Assembly (NCBI GenBank): GCA_902363675.1
Contig: CABJAV010000006.1
Span: 1 to 64,000 of the forward strand
Reading direction: 5' to 3'
DNA from: Lachnospiraceae bacterium
Lineage (GTDB): Bacteria > Bacillota > Clostridia > Lachnospirales > Lachnospiraceae
DNA length: 64,000 bases
Position numbers and translations under genes: made by a program. Of the stretch, positions 26,557 through 35,256 are shown in pieces. The notes beneath the pieces were generated by a model, which was not told the origin of the DNA, ran no database searches, and saw only the letters and a list, made by a program, of their open reading frames with translations. Each line of letters opens with the position of its first letter. Position 1 is the stretch's first letter.

Positions 26557-27188
26557 TGTTATACGATAAAGATATCCGGGAACCTCTTTTTGAATTCCTG
26601 GAAGAGACATATGGAAAAGTAAGATTTTTGGAAGAACAGGTAATGGGACAGTCACGTGCGGATATTGTGATGGTTGTTCCGGATGCTTTGTACGGAATCG
26701 AAATCAAAAGCGATGCAGATTCCTATATGCGGCTGGAGCGGCAGATTCAGGATTATGATCTCTATTATGATTACAATTATGTTGTTGTGGGTACAAAACA
26801 TGGAGCCAATATTGCAGAACATGTCCCGGAGCACTGGGGAATCATAACCGTGGAACAGACGGAGACGGGCATTGATTTTTACAGGATGCGTGAGCCAGAA
26901 TTAAATACTGGCATGCAGTGGACGAACAAAATTGAAATTTTGTGGAGACCGGAACTGGCTCATATTCAGGCACTGAATGAGATGCCTGCCTACAAAGCCA
27001 AAAGTAAGCGCTTTGTGGCAGATAAGATTGTAGAAATGGTGCCGAAAGAGTGTCTGGCATTACAGCTTTCAGAGGAACTTTTCGAGCGTGATTACACGAA
27101 GATCTGGGAGACAATCCAGGCGTATCGTGCAGAGAACGGACAGAAGCCGAGAAGACGTCGCAGACGCAGAAAAATCAAGAAAAAATAA
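26556..27188 (+). CDS. sce7726-like protein with a PD-(D/E)xK-type core
   Basis: A 210-residue soluble protein. The block RADIVMVVPDALYGIEIKSD, then LERQIQDYDLYYDYNYVVVGTKH, resembles the sce7726/MmcB-like family, whose Asp...Glu-x-Lys arrangement is that of restriction-endonuclease-fold nucleases. Here Asp is in RADIV and Glu-x-Lys in IEIKS. The C-terminus is extremely basic (RRRRRRRKIKKK after a short linker), consistent with nucleic-acid contact. It is translationally coupled to the thioesterase upstream, an odd pairing. Function unknown; a nuclease or DNA-repair role is inferred. Confidence 0.7.
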   Translation: MLYDKDIREPLFEFLEETYGKVRFLEEQVMGQSRADIVMVVPDALYGIEIKSDADSYMRLERQIQDYDLYYDYNYVVVGTKHGANIAEHVPEHWGIITVEQTETGIDFYRMREPELNTGMQWTNKIEILWRPELAHIQALNEMPAYKAKSKRFVADKIVEMVPKECLALQLSEELFERDYTKIWETIQAYRAENGQKPRRRRRRRKIKKK

Positions 27189-27271
27189 GTGTAAGACGGT
27201 AAAAATTATGGTATGATAAAAGAAAAGGATGAAGGTCTTTAAAGGGATGTTCGAAGGCAGGGGATTTACAT

Positions 27272-28180
27272 ATGAAGATAGCGGTTTTTGTGACAGGATG
27301 GAACAAAGAATATCTGCGCTATTTATATGGTGGACTGGTTAATGCGCAGAATAAATTTGGAGATGAAATCGACATATATACTTGTTATGCGAAGCTTGGT
27401 TCGGGAAACAGTGTCGATAAGTCAGAATTTTCATTCTTTAAGCTTGCAAATTTAAAAGAGTATGATGGCATTATATTTCCGAGCACTACAGTCAAAGAAG
27501 GCGACATTAAAAATAAAATGATCGAATGGATTCTGGACAGTGGAAGGCCTTGTGTGACTTTGGAAGAATTGATCCCATATATGTCTAGTGCCGCAATGAA
27601 TCAGTGGAATGGTATGCAGGATATGGTAGACCATCTTTTTTCAGTACATGGAATTCGTACCTTTGGTTTTTTGGGTGGTTATACGGATACCTGTGAGGCA
27701 GATTTACGAAAAAATGCGACCGTGGATTATATAGAAAAACATGGACTTGTCATGATGCCACAGTGGATACGTGATGGGATTTATGAGTATAGTGACGGAA
27801 TGGAGTATGCCACAGATCTGTTACTTGCTTATGAACAGCAGAAAGAAATTCCACAGGCGGTCGTTTGTGCAAATGATGTAATGGCAGCGGGAATTATTGA
27901 TGGTTTGTCGGATACACCTTTACAGAATAAGATTGCAGTAACCGGATTTGATCATTATTATGATGGAGAACTCTTTTCACCAACGATTACTTCTATTCGG
28001 AGACCAAGGGAAGAAGTCGCTTTTGACGGAGTGAAGCTGTTACATGAGATGGTGGAAAAAAATATGCAAATCCTATTCACAGGTATAGTCCGTACAAAAT
28101 TATTATTGGGCGAACATGTGGATGCCAAAATGTTCATGAGGCGGAAGATAATGCTGCTTTTCGTAAAAAGATGTTCATGA
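27272..28180 (+). pseudogene. LacI-type sensor half of a frameshifted sensor/diguanylate-cyclase gene
   Basis: The protein (302 residues as read) is a type I periplasmic-binding fold such as in LacI regulators but without a DNA-binding domain: MKIAVFVTGWNKEYLRYLYGG, then FGFLGGYTD, VVCANDVMAAGI and VTGFDHYYDGE. Such cytoplasmic sensor domains are found fused to GGDEF output. The last 17 or so codons look out of frame: just before 28120 the sequence reads GEHV, whereas one extra T would give GEHCGC and continue into the next frame. It is probably the 5' half of one gene with 28171-29085. A single-base sequencing error is an alternative. Confidence 0.75.
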
Positions 28181-29085
28181 AAATGTTTCAGGAACGACAG
28201 ATTTGTGCGCAATTTGATTCTATGGAAGAATCAATTGTCGGTCAGGTTTCTTTAGATCAGCTTTTGGACAAGGTGGCTGATTTTCTCGAAAAAAATGGGG
28301 CACAAATGGTTCAGATTTTACTTTCGGGAGATTTACTTTCTCACAAGGAACACAGTTATCGAAGCTGTCAGCATCTTGTACTTGATCGGAAGAAAGAAGG
28401 GCAGGACAGTAGCCAGATTCGGGTATTTATGCCACTTCATTATCAGCAACATCAGATGGGTTACTGTAAGGTTGTTGGTATGGATAAGATATTTGAAAAT
28501 GGTTTGCTAGAGGCTTTTTTCCGGACAATCTGCTATGCAATGGAAAATTATATTCAAAGACAGCAGTATGCTATTGTGAATCAGAAGTTGCAGAAAATGT
28601 ATCGGATTGACCAATTGACGGGAGTTTATAACCGTTTCGGAATGGAAGATCTTGGACAGGAGTTTTATCATAGTAACTGTTCGAAAAAGCGGAATACCAT
28701 ATTTATTTTCTGTGATATTAATCGGTTAAAATATATTAATGACACTTATGGACATCAGGCTGGTGATTGGGCGATTCAGACAACAGGCAGAGCTTTGGCA
28801 GCATTAGAGAGTGAACAAAGTATTGCATTCCGATATGGCGGAGATGAATTTGTATTTCTGACTGTGGAAGGCAGTGGTGTGGATGAAAAATTGATCCGAA
28901 TGAAATTGGAAGAACTTTGTCACGACTCTCCAATGAAAGAAAAATTAGAAATCAGCATCGGTAAAATTGTGGCATCCTGGAGAGAACCAGAGGATATGGA
29001 TACATATCTTGACCGTGCGGATGAGGCAATGTATCAGGAAAAGAAACAGTATTATGAGCAAAATCGCATAGAAAGAAGACGCTAG
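28171..29085 (+). pseudogene. GGDEF output half of the frameshifted gene
   Basis: As read, 304 residues: a helical linker region (about 1-130) followed by a GGDEF domain with the intact signature RYGGDEF, the metal/nucleotide segment DINRLKYINDTYGHQAGD and a final DEAMYQEKK. There is no RxxD inhibitory site five residues before GGDEF. The frame is open upstream of the ATG and reads CQNVHEAEDNAAFRKK in register with the end of the LacI-type sensor. The two frames therefore look like one former gene of about 600 codons. If the break is real, this half may still be made from the internal ATG, but no strong ribosome binding site precedes it. Confidence 0.78.
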
Positions 29086-29157
29086 AGTGACAGAGACTGA
29101 TTATGTAAATATTTAATATTAAAAAAAATCAACTAAATTGTTTAAATTTAATCATTG

Positions 29158-29205
29158 AATATATCAACAACTGTGATAAAATTCTATCATAGTTGTTGAT
29201 ATATT
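29158..29205. promoter_or_regulatory. 48-bp dyad in front of the leuA-AraC gene
   Basis: Arms 29158-29178 and 29185-29205 pair over 21 bases with a single G-T position and a six-base loop. Core halves are ATCAACAACTGTGATA and TATCATAGTTGTTGAT. A candidate promoter (TTGAAT 29155-29160, TAAAAT 29177-29182) lies inside it. It could be an operator for a dimeric regulator or an AT-rich attenuator; TTTTAATTTT follows. Confidence 0.6.
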
Positions 29206-29229
29206 TTAATTTTAGAAAAGAGGAACATT

Positions 29230-31230
29230 ATGAAGAATTTTGACAAGTATGAGAGACAGTATTTCCTTCCACCAGTATGTGAGTATGACTGGGTAAAGAA
29301 AGATTACATAGAGAAGGCACCTATCTGGTGTTCGGTAGATTTAAGAGATGGCAACCAGGCACTGATTGAGCCAATGAGTCTGGATGAGAAGCTGGAATTC
29401 TTCCAGATGCTTGTGGATATCGGATTTAAGGAAATCGAAGTTGGTTTTCCGGCAGCATCTGAGACAGAGTTCATTTTTATGCGTACATTGATTGAGCGTG
29501 ATATGATTCCGGATGATGTGACTGTACAGGTACTGACACAGGCCAGAGAACATATCATTAAAAAGACATTTGAAGCAGTCAAAGGTGCACCACATGCAGT
29601 AATTCATCTGTACAACTCTACGTCTGTGGCTCAGAGAGAACAGGTGTTTAAGAAAGATAAGGAACAGATCAAGAAGCTTGCCGTAGATGGAGCAGAATTA
29701 TTAAAGAAACTGGCATCTGAGACAGATGGAGATTTTTCTTTTGAGTATAGCCCGGAGAGTTTTCATGGTACAGAAGTAGAATATGCTGTTGAGGTTTGCA
29801 ATGCGGTTCTTGATGTATGGCAGCCAAGTGAGAAGCAGAAGGCAATCATCAATATTCCTGCAACGGTTGAGACAGCTATGCCACATGTATTTGCAACACA
29901 GATTGAATATGTAAGCAAGAACCTGAAATACCGTGACAATGTAGTATTAAGCCTTCACCCGCATAACGACAGAGGCTGTGGTGTCAGCGATGCTGAGTTG
30001 GGACTTTTAGCAGGTGCTGACCGTATCGAGGGTACATTGTTCGGAAATGGTGAGCGTACCGGTAATGTAGATATTATTACACTTGCCATGAATATGTTCT
30101 CCTATGGTATCGATCCGAAGCTTGACTTTGCTAATATGCCAGAGATTCGTGAAAAGTATGAGCGTCTGACAAGAATGCAGGTAAATGATCGTGCACCGTA
30201 TGCCGGAGATCTTGTATTCTCTGCATTTTCCGGGTCGCATCAGGATGCCATTGCAAAAGGCATGGCATGGAGAGAAGAAAAGCAGCTTAAGACATGGACC
30301 GTTCCATATCTTCCGATTGATCCAATGGATGTGGGAAGAACTTACGACAGCGATGTTATCCGTATCAACAGCCAGTCCGGAAAGGGAGGAATCAGTTATA
30401 TTCTGAAACAGAACTTTTCTATTTCTATGCCTGTTGCAATGCGAGAGGAAGTTGGATATGCCGTAAAGCAGGTTTCTGATGAGGAACATAAGGAACTTTC
30501 TCCACAGTGGGTATATGAGATTTTTGAGGAAAATTATGTGAACCGTATACCTTACTTTACCGTTGGAGAATGTCATTTTAAACAGAATGATGGAATTATG
30601 GCTGAGGCAAGCATTAATTTTGGAGGAAAGACAACGGTTGTAGATGCAAATGGTAACGGTCGTCTGGATGCCGTCAGCAATACATTAAAGCAGTTCTTTG
30701 ACATCAGCTATGAGTTGTCCACTTATGAGGAACATGCACTTTCTCATGGTTCTTCTTCAAAAGCCATCGCATATGTGGGAATTACCTGTGATGGTAAGAA
30801 TTACTGGGGTGTTGGTATGGATGAAGATATCATCAAGGCATCTATCAGTGCGCTGGTTGTAGCAGTGAACAAATTGCCACAGATCCAGCAGAATGAAGAA
30901 GGACAGGATGAACGTCTGACTGCTATGCTGAATTATATTCAGAACAACTATCAGACTGTTACATTGGAGAGCGTTGCAGAACAGTTCCATTTATCTGAGC
31001 CATATGTATCCAAGTATATTAAGGATAAATCCGGAAAGACATTTGGAGAGCACGTGGCACATATTCGTATGAAACGTGCGAAGACCCTTCTGAAAAACGG
31101 AAATATGACAGTTGAGAATATTGCTTATGCTGTAGGATATCAGAATGTAGAACATTTTAACCGTACATTCAAAAAGAGTTTTGATATGACGCCAATTCAG
31201 TATCGTAACGAAAGTCGCGAGCAGAAATAA
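29230..31230 (+). CDS. leuA: 2-isopropylmalate synthase fused to an AraC-type HTH domain
   Basis: A 666-residue protein. Residues 1 to about 555 are a long-form LeuA, which condenses acetyl-CoA with 2-oxoisovalerate in leucine synthesis. IWCSVDLRDGNQAL, IEVGFPAAS, the metal motif LHPHNDRG and EGTLFGNGERTGN mark the catalytic barrel. A C-terminal allosteric LeuA-dimer domain (about 430-550) binds leucine in homologues. Residues 562-666 are a complete AraC/XylS helix-turn-helix pair: VTLESVAEQFHLSEPYVSKY, then MTVENIAYAVGYQNVEHFNR and FKKSFDMTPIQYR. One continuous frame with no stop or shift joins them. RBS AAAAGAGG. No other leucine genes are nearby. A leucine-responsive enzyme-regulator is inferred. 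Confidence 0.93.
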   Translation: MKNFDKYERQYFLPPVCEYDWVKKDYIEKAPIWCSVDLRDGNQALIEPMSLDEKLEFFQMLVDIGFKEIEVGFPAASETEFIFMRTLIERDMIPDDVTVQVLTQAREHIIKKTFEAVKGAPHAVIHLYNSTSVAQREQVFKKDKEQIKKLAVDGAELLKKLASETDGDFSFEYSPESFHGTEVEYAVEVCNAVLDVWQPSEKQKAIINIPATVETAMPHVFATQIEYVSKNLKYRDNVVLSLHPHNDRGCGVSDAELGLLAGADRIEGTLFGNGERTGNVDIITLAMNMFSYGIDPKLDFANMPEIREKYERLTRMQVNDRAPYAGDLVFSAFSGSHQDAIAKGMAWREEKQLKTWTVPYLPIDPMDVGRTYDSDVIRINSQSGKGGISYILKQNFSISMPVAMREEVGYAVKQVSDEEHKELSPQWVYEIFEENYVNRIPYFTVGECHFKQNDGIMAEASINFGGKTTVVDANGNGRLDAVSNTLKQFFDISYELSTYEEHALSHGSSSKAIAYVGITCDGKNYWGVGMDEDIIKASISALVVAVNKLPQIQQNEEGQDERLTAMLNYIQNNYQTVTLESVAEQFHLSEPYVSKYIKDKSGKTFGEHVAHIRMKRAKTLLKNGNMTVENIAYAVGYQNVEHFNRTFKKSFDMTPIQYRNESREQK

Positions 31231-31263
31231 TAGTATCAGGTTTTCTGTGAAAAGAGGAAAATT

Positions 31264-31992
31264 ATGAAAAGAAAGATGAGCGTGCTTGCATTATGTCTGG
31301 CTGCAGTACTGACAATTACAGGACTGTCGGCTGGCAAAGTGCAGGCTTCGCCGAAAGTTTATACTGGGAATAATCAAAACAATATATCATATTTGACGAT
31401 TGACTATTCGGAAAGTTATAAATCAGGAAAAATCAAAGGCAAGTATACGTATACGATGCCAACACTGATTGGAACTTCAAAGGCTGTGAAAAAGATTAAT
31501 AAGGTGTTGAAAGCGGGATACACAGCGTCGCAGAAAGAAAAAGACAATCTCTGGGATTATGTCAAAACCGACAGCAAAGATGATGCTGCGAATCGGAAGA
31601 TAGTATATGAACTGACATCTACGTGTAAGGTAAGATACAATCAAAAGGGTTATATATCTTTTTCCTATGATCATTACTGGTTCGCAGGTGGCGTATCCAA
31701 TATCTGGACAGATGGTATGACGTTTGATTTGAAAACAGGAAAGAAGCTAGGTATTTCAGATGTCGTATCTGGAAGCAATACAAAAATTCGAAAAAAGATT
31801 CTTGCAAAATATGAAAAAAAGAATGGTGAACTTGGAACACTTGGGCAGGATGAAATTCTGAAAGATACCAAAATGAAAGATTTTCAATTCTACCTGAACA
31901 AAGACGGAAATGTCGTTGTATGTTTTGGACCTTATCAGCCGGGTGGCGGTAATGGAGAGAGCACGATTACACTAAAAAGCAATTTGAAGTAA
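31264..31992 (+). CDS. Secreted DUF3298/DUF4163-like protein
   Basis: A 242-residue exported protein with a signal peptide (about 1-28, KMSVLALCLAAVLTITGL, cleavage after VQA). The mature part resembles the DUF3298/DUF4163 pair found in RsiV-type anti-sigma factors and other cell-surface proteins: an ISFSYDHYWFAGGVSN segment, TFDLKTGKKLGISDVV, and the final FGPYQPGGGNGESTITL. No membrane anchor follows, so it is likely released or wall-associated. Role unknown. A short hairpin terminator follows its stop. Confidence 0.78.
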   Translation: MKRKMSVLALCLAAVLTITGLSAGKVQASPKVYTGNNQNNISYLTIDYSESYKSGKIKGKYTYTMPTLIGTSKAVKKINKVLKAGYTASQKEKDNLWDYVKTDSKDDAANRKIVYELTSTCKVRYNQKGYISFSYDHYWFAGGVSNIWTDGMTFDLKTGKKLGISDVVSGSNTKIRKKILAKYEKKNGELGTLGQDEILKDTKMKDFQFYLNKDGNVVVCFGPYQPGGGNGESTITLKSNLK

Positions 31993-31995
31993 AGA

Positions 31996-32018
31996 AAAGG
32001 AGCCGAAAGGCTCCTTTT
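31996..32018. terminator. Terminator after the secreted DUF3298-like gene
   Basis: AAAGGAGCC-GAAA-GGCTCCTTT with extra T residues; the symmetric A and T ends could also serve the convergent oxidoreductase gene. Confidence 0.8.
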
Positions 32019-32027
32019 TCGTGTAAT

Positions 32028-33398
32028 TTAAATTGTTTCTGCGATATGTCTTGCTACATATACACCGGATGCTGACGCGTGGGACAGAGAATGTGTAACG
32101 CCACTTCCGTCGCCGATGATATAAAGACCCGGATACTTACTCTGTAAATGTTCGTCGATTTCTACTTCCATATTGTAGAATTTTACTTCAACGCCGTACA
32201 GGAGAGTATCGTCATTTGCTGTTCCCGGTGCAATCTTGTCTAAAGCGTAGATCATTTCGATAATTCCGTCGAGAATACGTTTTGGAAGAACAAGGCTTAA
32301 ATCACCTGGTGTAGCTGCGAGGGTAGGGGTGACAAGGCCTTCTTCAATTCGCTTAGTGTTGCTTCGACGTCCGCGTACAAGATCTCCAAAACGCTGTACG
32401 ATGACTCCGCCACCTAACATATTGGAAAGTCTTGCGATGCTTTCGCCGTATCCGTTACTGTCCTTGAATGGCTCAGAGAAGTGCTTTGCGACAAGAAGCG
32501 CAAAGTTGGTGTTCTCTGTGCGCAGATCCGCACTTTCATAACTATGTCCGTTAACAGTTACAATACCATTTGTATTTTCATTAACGACGATACCATATGG
32601 ATTCATGCAGAAAGTTCGGACATTATCTTCGAATTTCTCTGTGCGGTAAACAATTTTGCTTTCATACAACTCATCTGTCAAATGAGAGAAGATGACTGCA
32701 GGCAATTCGACACGTACACCAATATCCACACGGTTGGATTTGGTCGGAATATTTAAATCATTGCAGACAGTTTCCATCCATTTACTTCCACTTCGTCCGA
32801 CGGAGATGACACATTTCTTACAGTCGTAGCTGTTGTCTTTTGTGTCGACGCGGTAATCGCCATTATCTAATATTTCAATTTTTTCAATTGGAGTATCAAA
32901 GAAGAAATCCATATGATCCTTCATTTCATTGTAGAGATTCTCCAAAACAATATAATTGATGTCTGTTCCGAGATGACGAACAGAGGCATCTAACAGTTTT
33001 AATTTATTCTGCAGACACAGCTTTTTTAAGTTGGTTCCTGCGGTAGAGTACATTTTAGTCCCCTCGCCACCGTGAGACATATTGATCTTGTCAACATACT
33101 CCATGAGATCAATCGCCTGCTTGCGTCCGATATATTCATAAAGAGTACCACCAAAATCGTTGGTGATATTGTATTTTCCATCAGAGAAAGCGCCTGCACC
33201 ACCAAAACCATTCATGATCGCACATGTTTTACATTTGATACAGTTCTTTACTTTATCCCCATCAATTGGACAATGACGCTTTTCGAGAGAATGACCTGCG
33301 TCAAATACTGCAATTTTTAAATCTTTATTTTTTTGCATCAGCTCATAGGCAGAAAAAATACCACCAGGACCTGCTCCAATGATTATCACATCGTACAT
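32028..33398 (-). CDS. FAD-dependent oxidoreductase (COG2509-like)
   Basis: A 456-residue flavoprotein dehydrogenase. The Rossmann FAD motif GAGPGGIFSAYEL is at the N-terminus, and IIGDGSGVTHSLSHASASG at the C-terminus completes the FAD site. A Cys cluster, CPIDGDKVKNCIKCKTC (residues about 47-63), could bind an iron-sulfur centre and is a feature of this family of uncharacterised dehydrogenases. Start ATG (MYDVIIIGAG) lies behind GGAGGT; the open frame extends seven codons upstream across that site. Substrate unknown. Confidence 0.87.
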   Translation of the reverse strand: MYDVIIIGAGPGGIFSAYELMQKNKDLKIAVFDAGHSLEKRHCPIDGDKVKNCIKCKTCAIMNGFGGAGAFSDGKYNITNDFGGTLYEYIGRKQAIDLMEYVDKINMSHGGEGTKMYSTAGTNLKKLCLQNKLKLLDASVRHLGTDINYIVLENLYNEMKDHMDFFFDTPIEKIEILDNGDYRVDTKDNSYDCKKCVISVGRSGSKWMETVCNDLNIPTKSNRVDIGVRVELPAVIFSHLTDELYESKIVYRTEKFEDNVRTFCMNPYGIVVNENTNGIVTVNGHSYESADLRTENTNFALLVAKHFSEPFKDSNGYGESIARLSNMLGGGVIVQRFGDLVRGRRSNTKRIEEGLVTPTLAATPGDLSLVLPKRILDGIIEMIYALDKIAPGTANDDTLLYGVEVKFYNMEVEIDEHLQSKYPGLYIIGDGSGVTHSLSHASASGVYVARHIAETI

Positions 33399-33524
33399 TA
33401 TATGATTACCTCCATGCATAGAAAAATTTTACTCACACTTATTAATAGTATAACATGAACTAATAAATATGAAAAGATATATTTCAAAATAAAATTCGGA
33501 GGTAAAATTCGGATGAAATTCGGA

Positions 33525-34403
33525 TTATTCAAAAGGATTAACATGTACCATAACATGCTTTACTTTTGGAAATTTTTTTTCAATATGATCATGGACACGT
33601 TCGGCAATGGCATGTGTTTCTTTTAACGGACGATCACCATCTGCGGCGATTTCTACATCGACATAGATTTTGTTGCCAAACTCACGTGTGCGCAGATCGT
33701 CGATACGAAGAACACCTTCTTCTTCACAGATACAGTCTCTTAAAAGCTGCTCATCACCTTCGTTACAGGAATGGTCGACCATTTTATCAACCGCGTCATG
33801 GAAAATATCATAGGATGCTTTGACGATAAAGACACAGATGACAAGGCTGGCAATCGAATCGCAGATCGGAAATCCGAGACGTGCACCGGCAATACCGACT
33901 AAAGCGCCGACAGAGGAGAGTGCATCGGAACGATGGTGCCATGCATCTGCCATAAGTGCAGCGGAATCTATACGGGTCGCGTTAACTTTGGTGTACCAGA
34001 ACATCGCTTCTTTTGTAGCGATGGAGATTACAGCAGCCACGAGAGCAAGGATACCAGGGACGGCCAGATCGGCATAATGTCCGCTTGCAATTGTTTTGAC
34101 TGCGGATATACCTATGGAAATACCTGTGATGAAAAGGATGACAGCAAGGATGATCGCTGCAACACATTCCAGTCGCTCATGACCATATGGATGTTCTTTG
34201 TCGGATTCTTTGGATGAAACATGGATACCAATGATGACAACGATACTGCTGAAGACATCTGATGCGGAATGTACGGCATCACTGATCATGGCGCCGGAAT
34301 TGGCAAGCAGTCCTGCAATCAACTTGAATGCAGAGAGCAAAAGATTGCCAATGATACTTACCGATGTGACACGGTTTGCTGTCTTTTGAAATTGATTACT
34401 CAT
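33525..34403 (-). CDS. Cation diffusion facilitator family transporter
   Basis: CDF-family metal exporter of 292 residues with about six membrane segments. The metal-binding motifs are SDAVHSASD in helix 2 (Asp42, His45, Asp49) and ADAWHHRSD in helix 5. A cytoplasmic C-terminal domain ending VKHVMVHVNPFE follows. It should exchange Mn, Zn or Fe for protons; the metal cannot be decided from sequence, though the iron-uptake operon next door is suggestive. Its leader contains a nine-base-pair hairpin at 34436-34459. Confidence 0.92.
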   Translation of the reverse strand: MSNQFQKTANRVTSVSIIGNLLLSAFKLIAGLLANSGAMISDAVHSASDVFSSIVVIIGIHVSSKESDKEHPYGHERLECVAAIILAVILFITGISIGISAVKTIASGHYADLAVPGILALVAAVISIATKEAMFWYTKVNATRIDSAALMADAWHHRSDALSSVGALVGIAGARLGFPICDSIASLVICVFIVKASYDIFHDAVDKMVDHSCNEGDEQLLRDCICEEEGVLRIDDLRTREFGNKIYVDVEIAADGDRPLKETHAIAERVHDHIEKKFPKVKHVMVHVNPFE

Positions 34404-34435
34404 ATAAAATATCCCCCTTATAATAAATAAATGAA

Positions 34436-34459
34436 AAGCGTTTCAACTAAGAAACGCTT
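34436..34459 (-). promoter_or_regulatory. Hairpin in the leader of the CDF transporter gene
   Basis: Perfect arms AAGCGTTTC / GAAACGCTT with a six-base loop. On the minus strand it is followed by TTCATTTATTT, so it could attenuate transcription or be an operator. It sits 32 bases downstream of the candidate -10 box. Confidence 0.5.
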
Positions 34460-34490
34460 ACGTACAAAATGGAATATATGTATCTTCTAT

Positions 34491-34519
34491 AATATAGCAA
34501 TTTATGGATGTTTGTGCAA
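34491..34519 (-). promoter_or_regulatory. Promoter of the CDF transporter gene
   Basis: Minus strand TTGCAC (34514-34519), a 17-base spacer, TATATT (34491-34496). The rest of the 369-base gap to feoA holds AT-rich sequence, including a Fur-like GATAATGATAAG at 34625-34636 and the feo promoter. Confidence 0.45.
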
Positions 34520-34695
34520 TAAAATCAGGCTTTGTTCTTAAAGAAATGCGAATGAGTTTTATATAAGAAAAATCAGTGTTTTATAAGAAAAATCAGTTGT
34601 AAAAAAGAGATGTTAGCAACAAATGATAATGATAAGTGATGTTTAATAAGAATAAGAAAATACTAACAAAAATTGGAAAAAACGAAAAAAAGACA

Positions 34696-34727
34696 TTGAC
34701 ATCTAATAAACGTTAGCGTATACTAAC
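34696..34727 (+). promoter_or_regulatory. feo operon promoter with overlapping GTTAG-N6-CTAAC operator
   Basis: TTGACA at 34696-34701, a 17-base spacer, TATACT at 34719-34724. The palindrome GTTAGCGTATACTAAC (34712-34727) covers the -10 box. An almost identical palindrome lies at 37812-37827 in front of the DUF3793-flavodoxin genes. Confidence 0.75.
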
Positions 34728-34772
34728 CAACGTGAGAAGTGAAAAACTTTATCAAGAAAGAAGGAGAGTATG

Positions 34773-34982
34773 ATGCCACTTACAATGTCGCCGAAAGGCA
34801 AAGAAGTAACAATTCAACGAATCGGTGGAAAAGATGAGGTTCGCAGACATTTAGAGGAACTGGGCTTTGTAGCTGGTGGGCTCGTGACTGTTGTTTCAGA
34901 AGCAGCCGGAAATATGATTGTAAATGTGAAAGGTGCCCGCGTAGCCATTGGTCGCGAACTGGCAAATCACATTTTCATATAA
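34773..34982 (+). CDS. feoA: FeoA-domain protein (first copy)
   Basis: A 69-residue SH3-like FeoA protein: VTIQRIGGKDEVRRHLEELGFVAG, then GNMIVNVKGARVAIGRELANHIFI. FeoA associates with the ferrous-iron permease FeoB and modulates it from the cytoplasm. The start may be either of two adjacent ATGs (34770 or 34773); the second has better spacing from AAGGAG. First gene of a feoA-feoA-feoB-regulator operon. Confidence 0.92.
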   Translation: MPLTMSPKGKEVTIQRIGGKDEVRRHLEELGFVAGGLVTVVSEAAGNMIVNVKGARVAIGRELANHIFI

Positions 34983-35009
34983 TACTAATAAGAAAAGAGG
35001 AGTAAAAAC

Positions 35010-35228
35010 ATGACTTTAAAAGATGCTAAAATCGGTCAGACAGTCACCGTAACGAAGATTACGGGCGAAGGCGCTGTCAAGAGAAGAATCATGGACATGG
35101 GCATTACAAAGGGTGTAGAAGTTTACGTTCGTAAAGTCGCACCTCTTGGCGATCCGGTCGAAGTAACCGTAAGAGGCTATGAGCTTTCGTTAAGAAAAGC
35201 GGATTCACAAATGATCGAAGTACAGTAA
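35010..35228 (+). CDS. feoA: FeoA-domain protein (second copy)
   Basis: A 72-residue FeoA protein with MTLKDAKIGQTVTVTKI, KRRIMDMGITKGVEV and DPVEVTVRGYELSLRKADS. This copy is closer to the canonical FeoA pattern than the first one; the two are diverged, so they are not a recent duplication. It sits between the first feoA and feoB with short gaps and a good ribosome binding site (AAAAGAGGAG). Confidence 0.95.
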   Translation: MTLKDAKIGQTVTVTKITGEGAVKRRIMDMGITKGVEVYVRKVAPLGDPVEVTVRGYELSLRKADSQMIEVQ

Positions 35229-35256
35229 GAAGATAGCAAATAGAAGGAGAAATCAT

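Noticed and set aside
34625..34636. Complete Fur box in front of feoA
   Set aside because: Only GATAATGATAAG matches; the second half is missing and it lies about 60 bases upstream of the promoter, so it was not called as a site.
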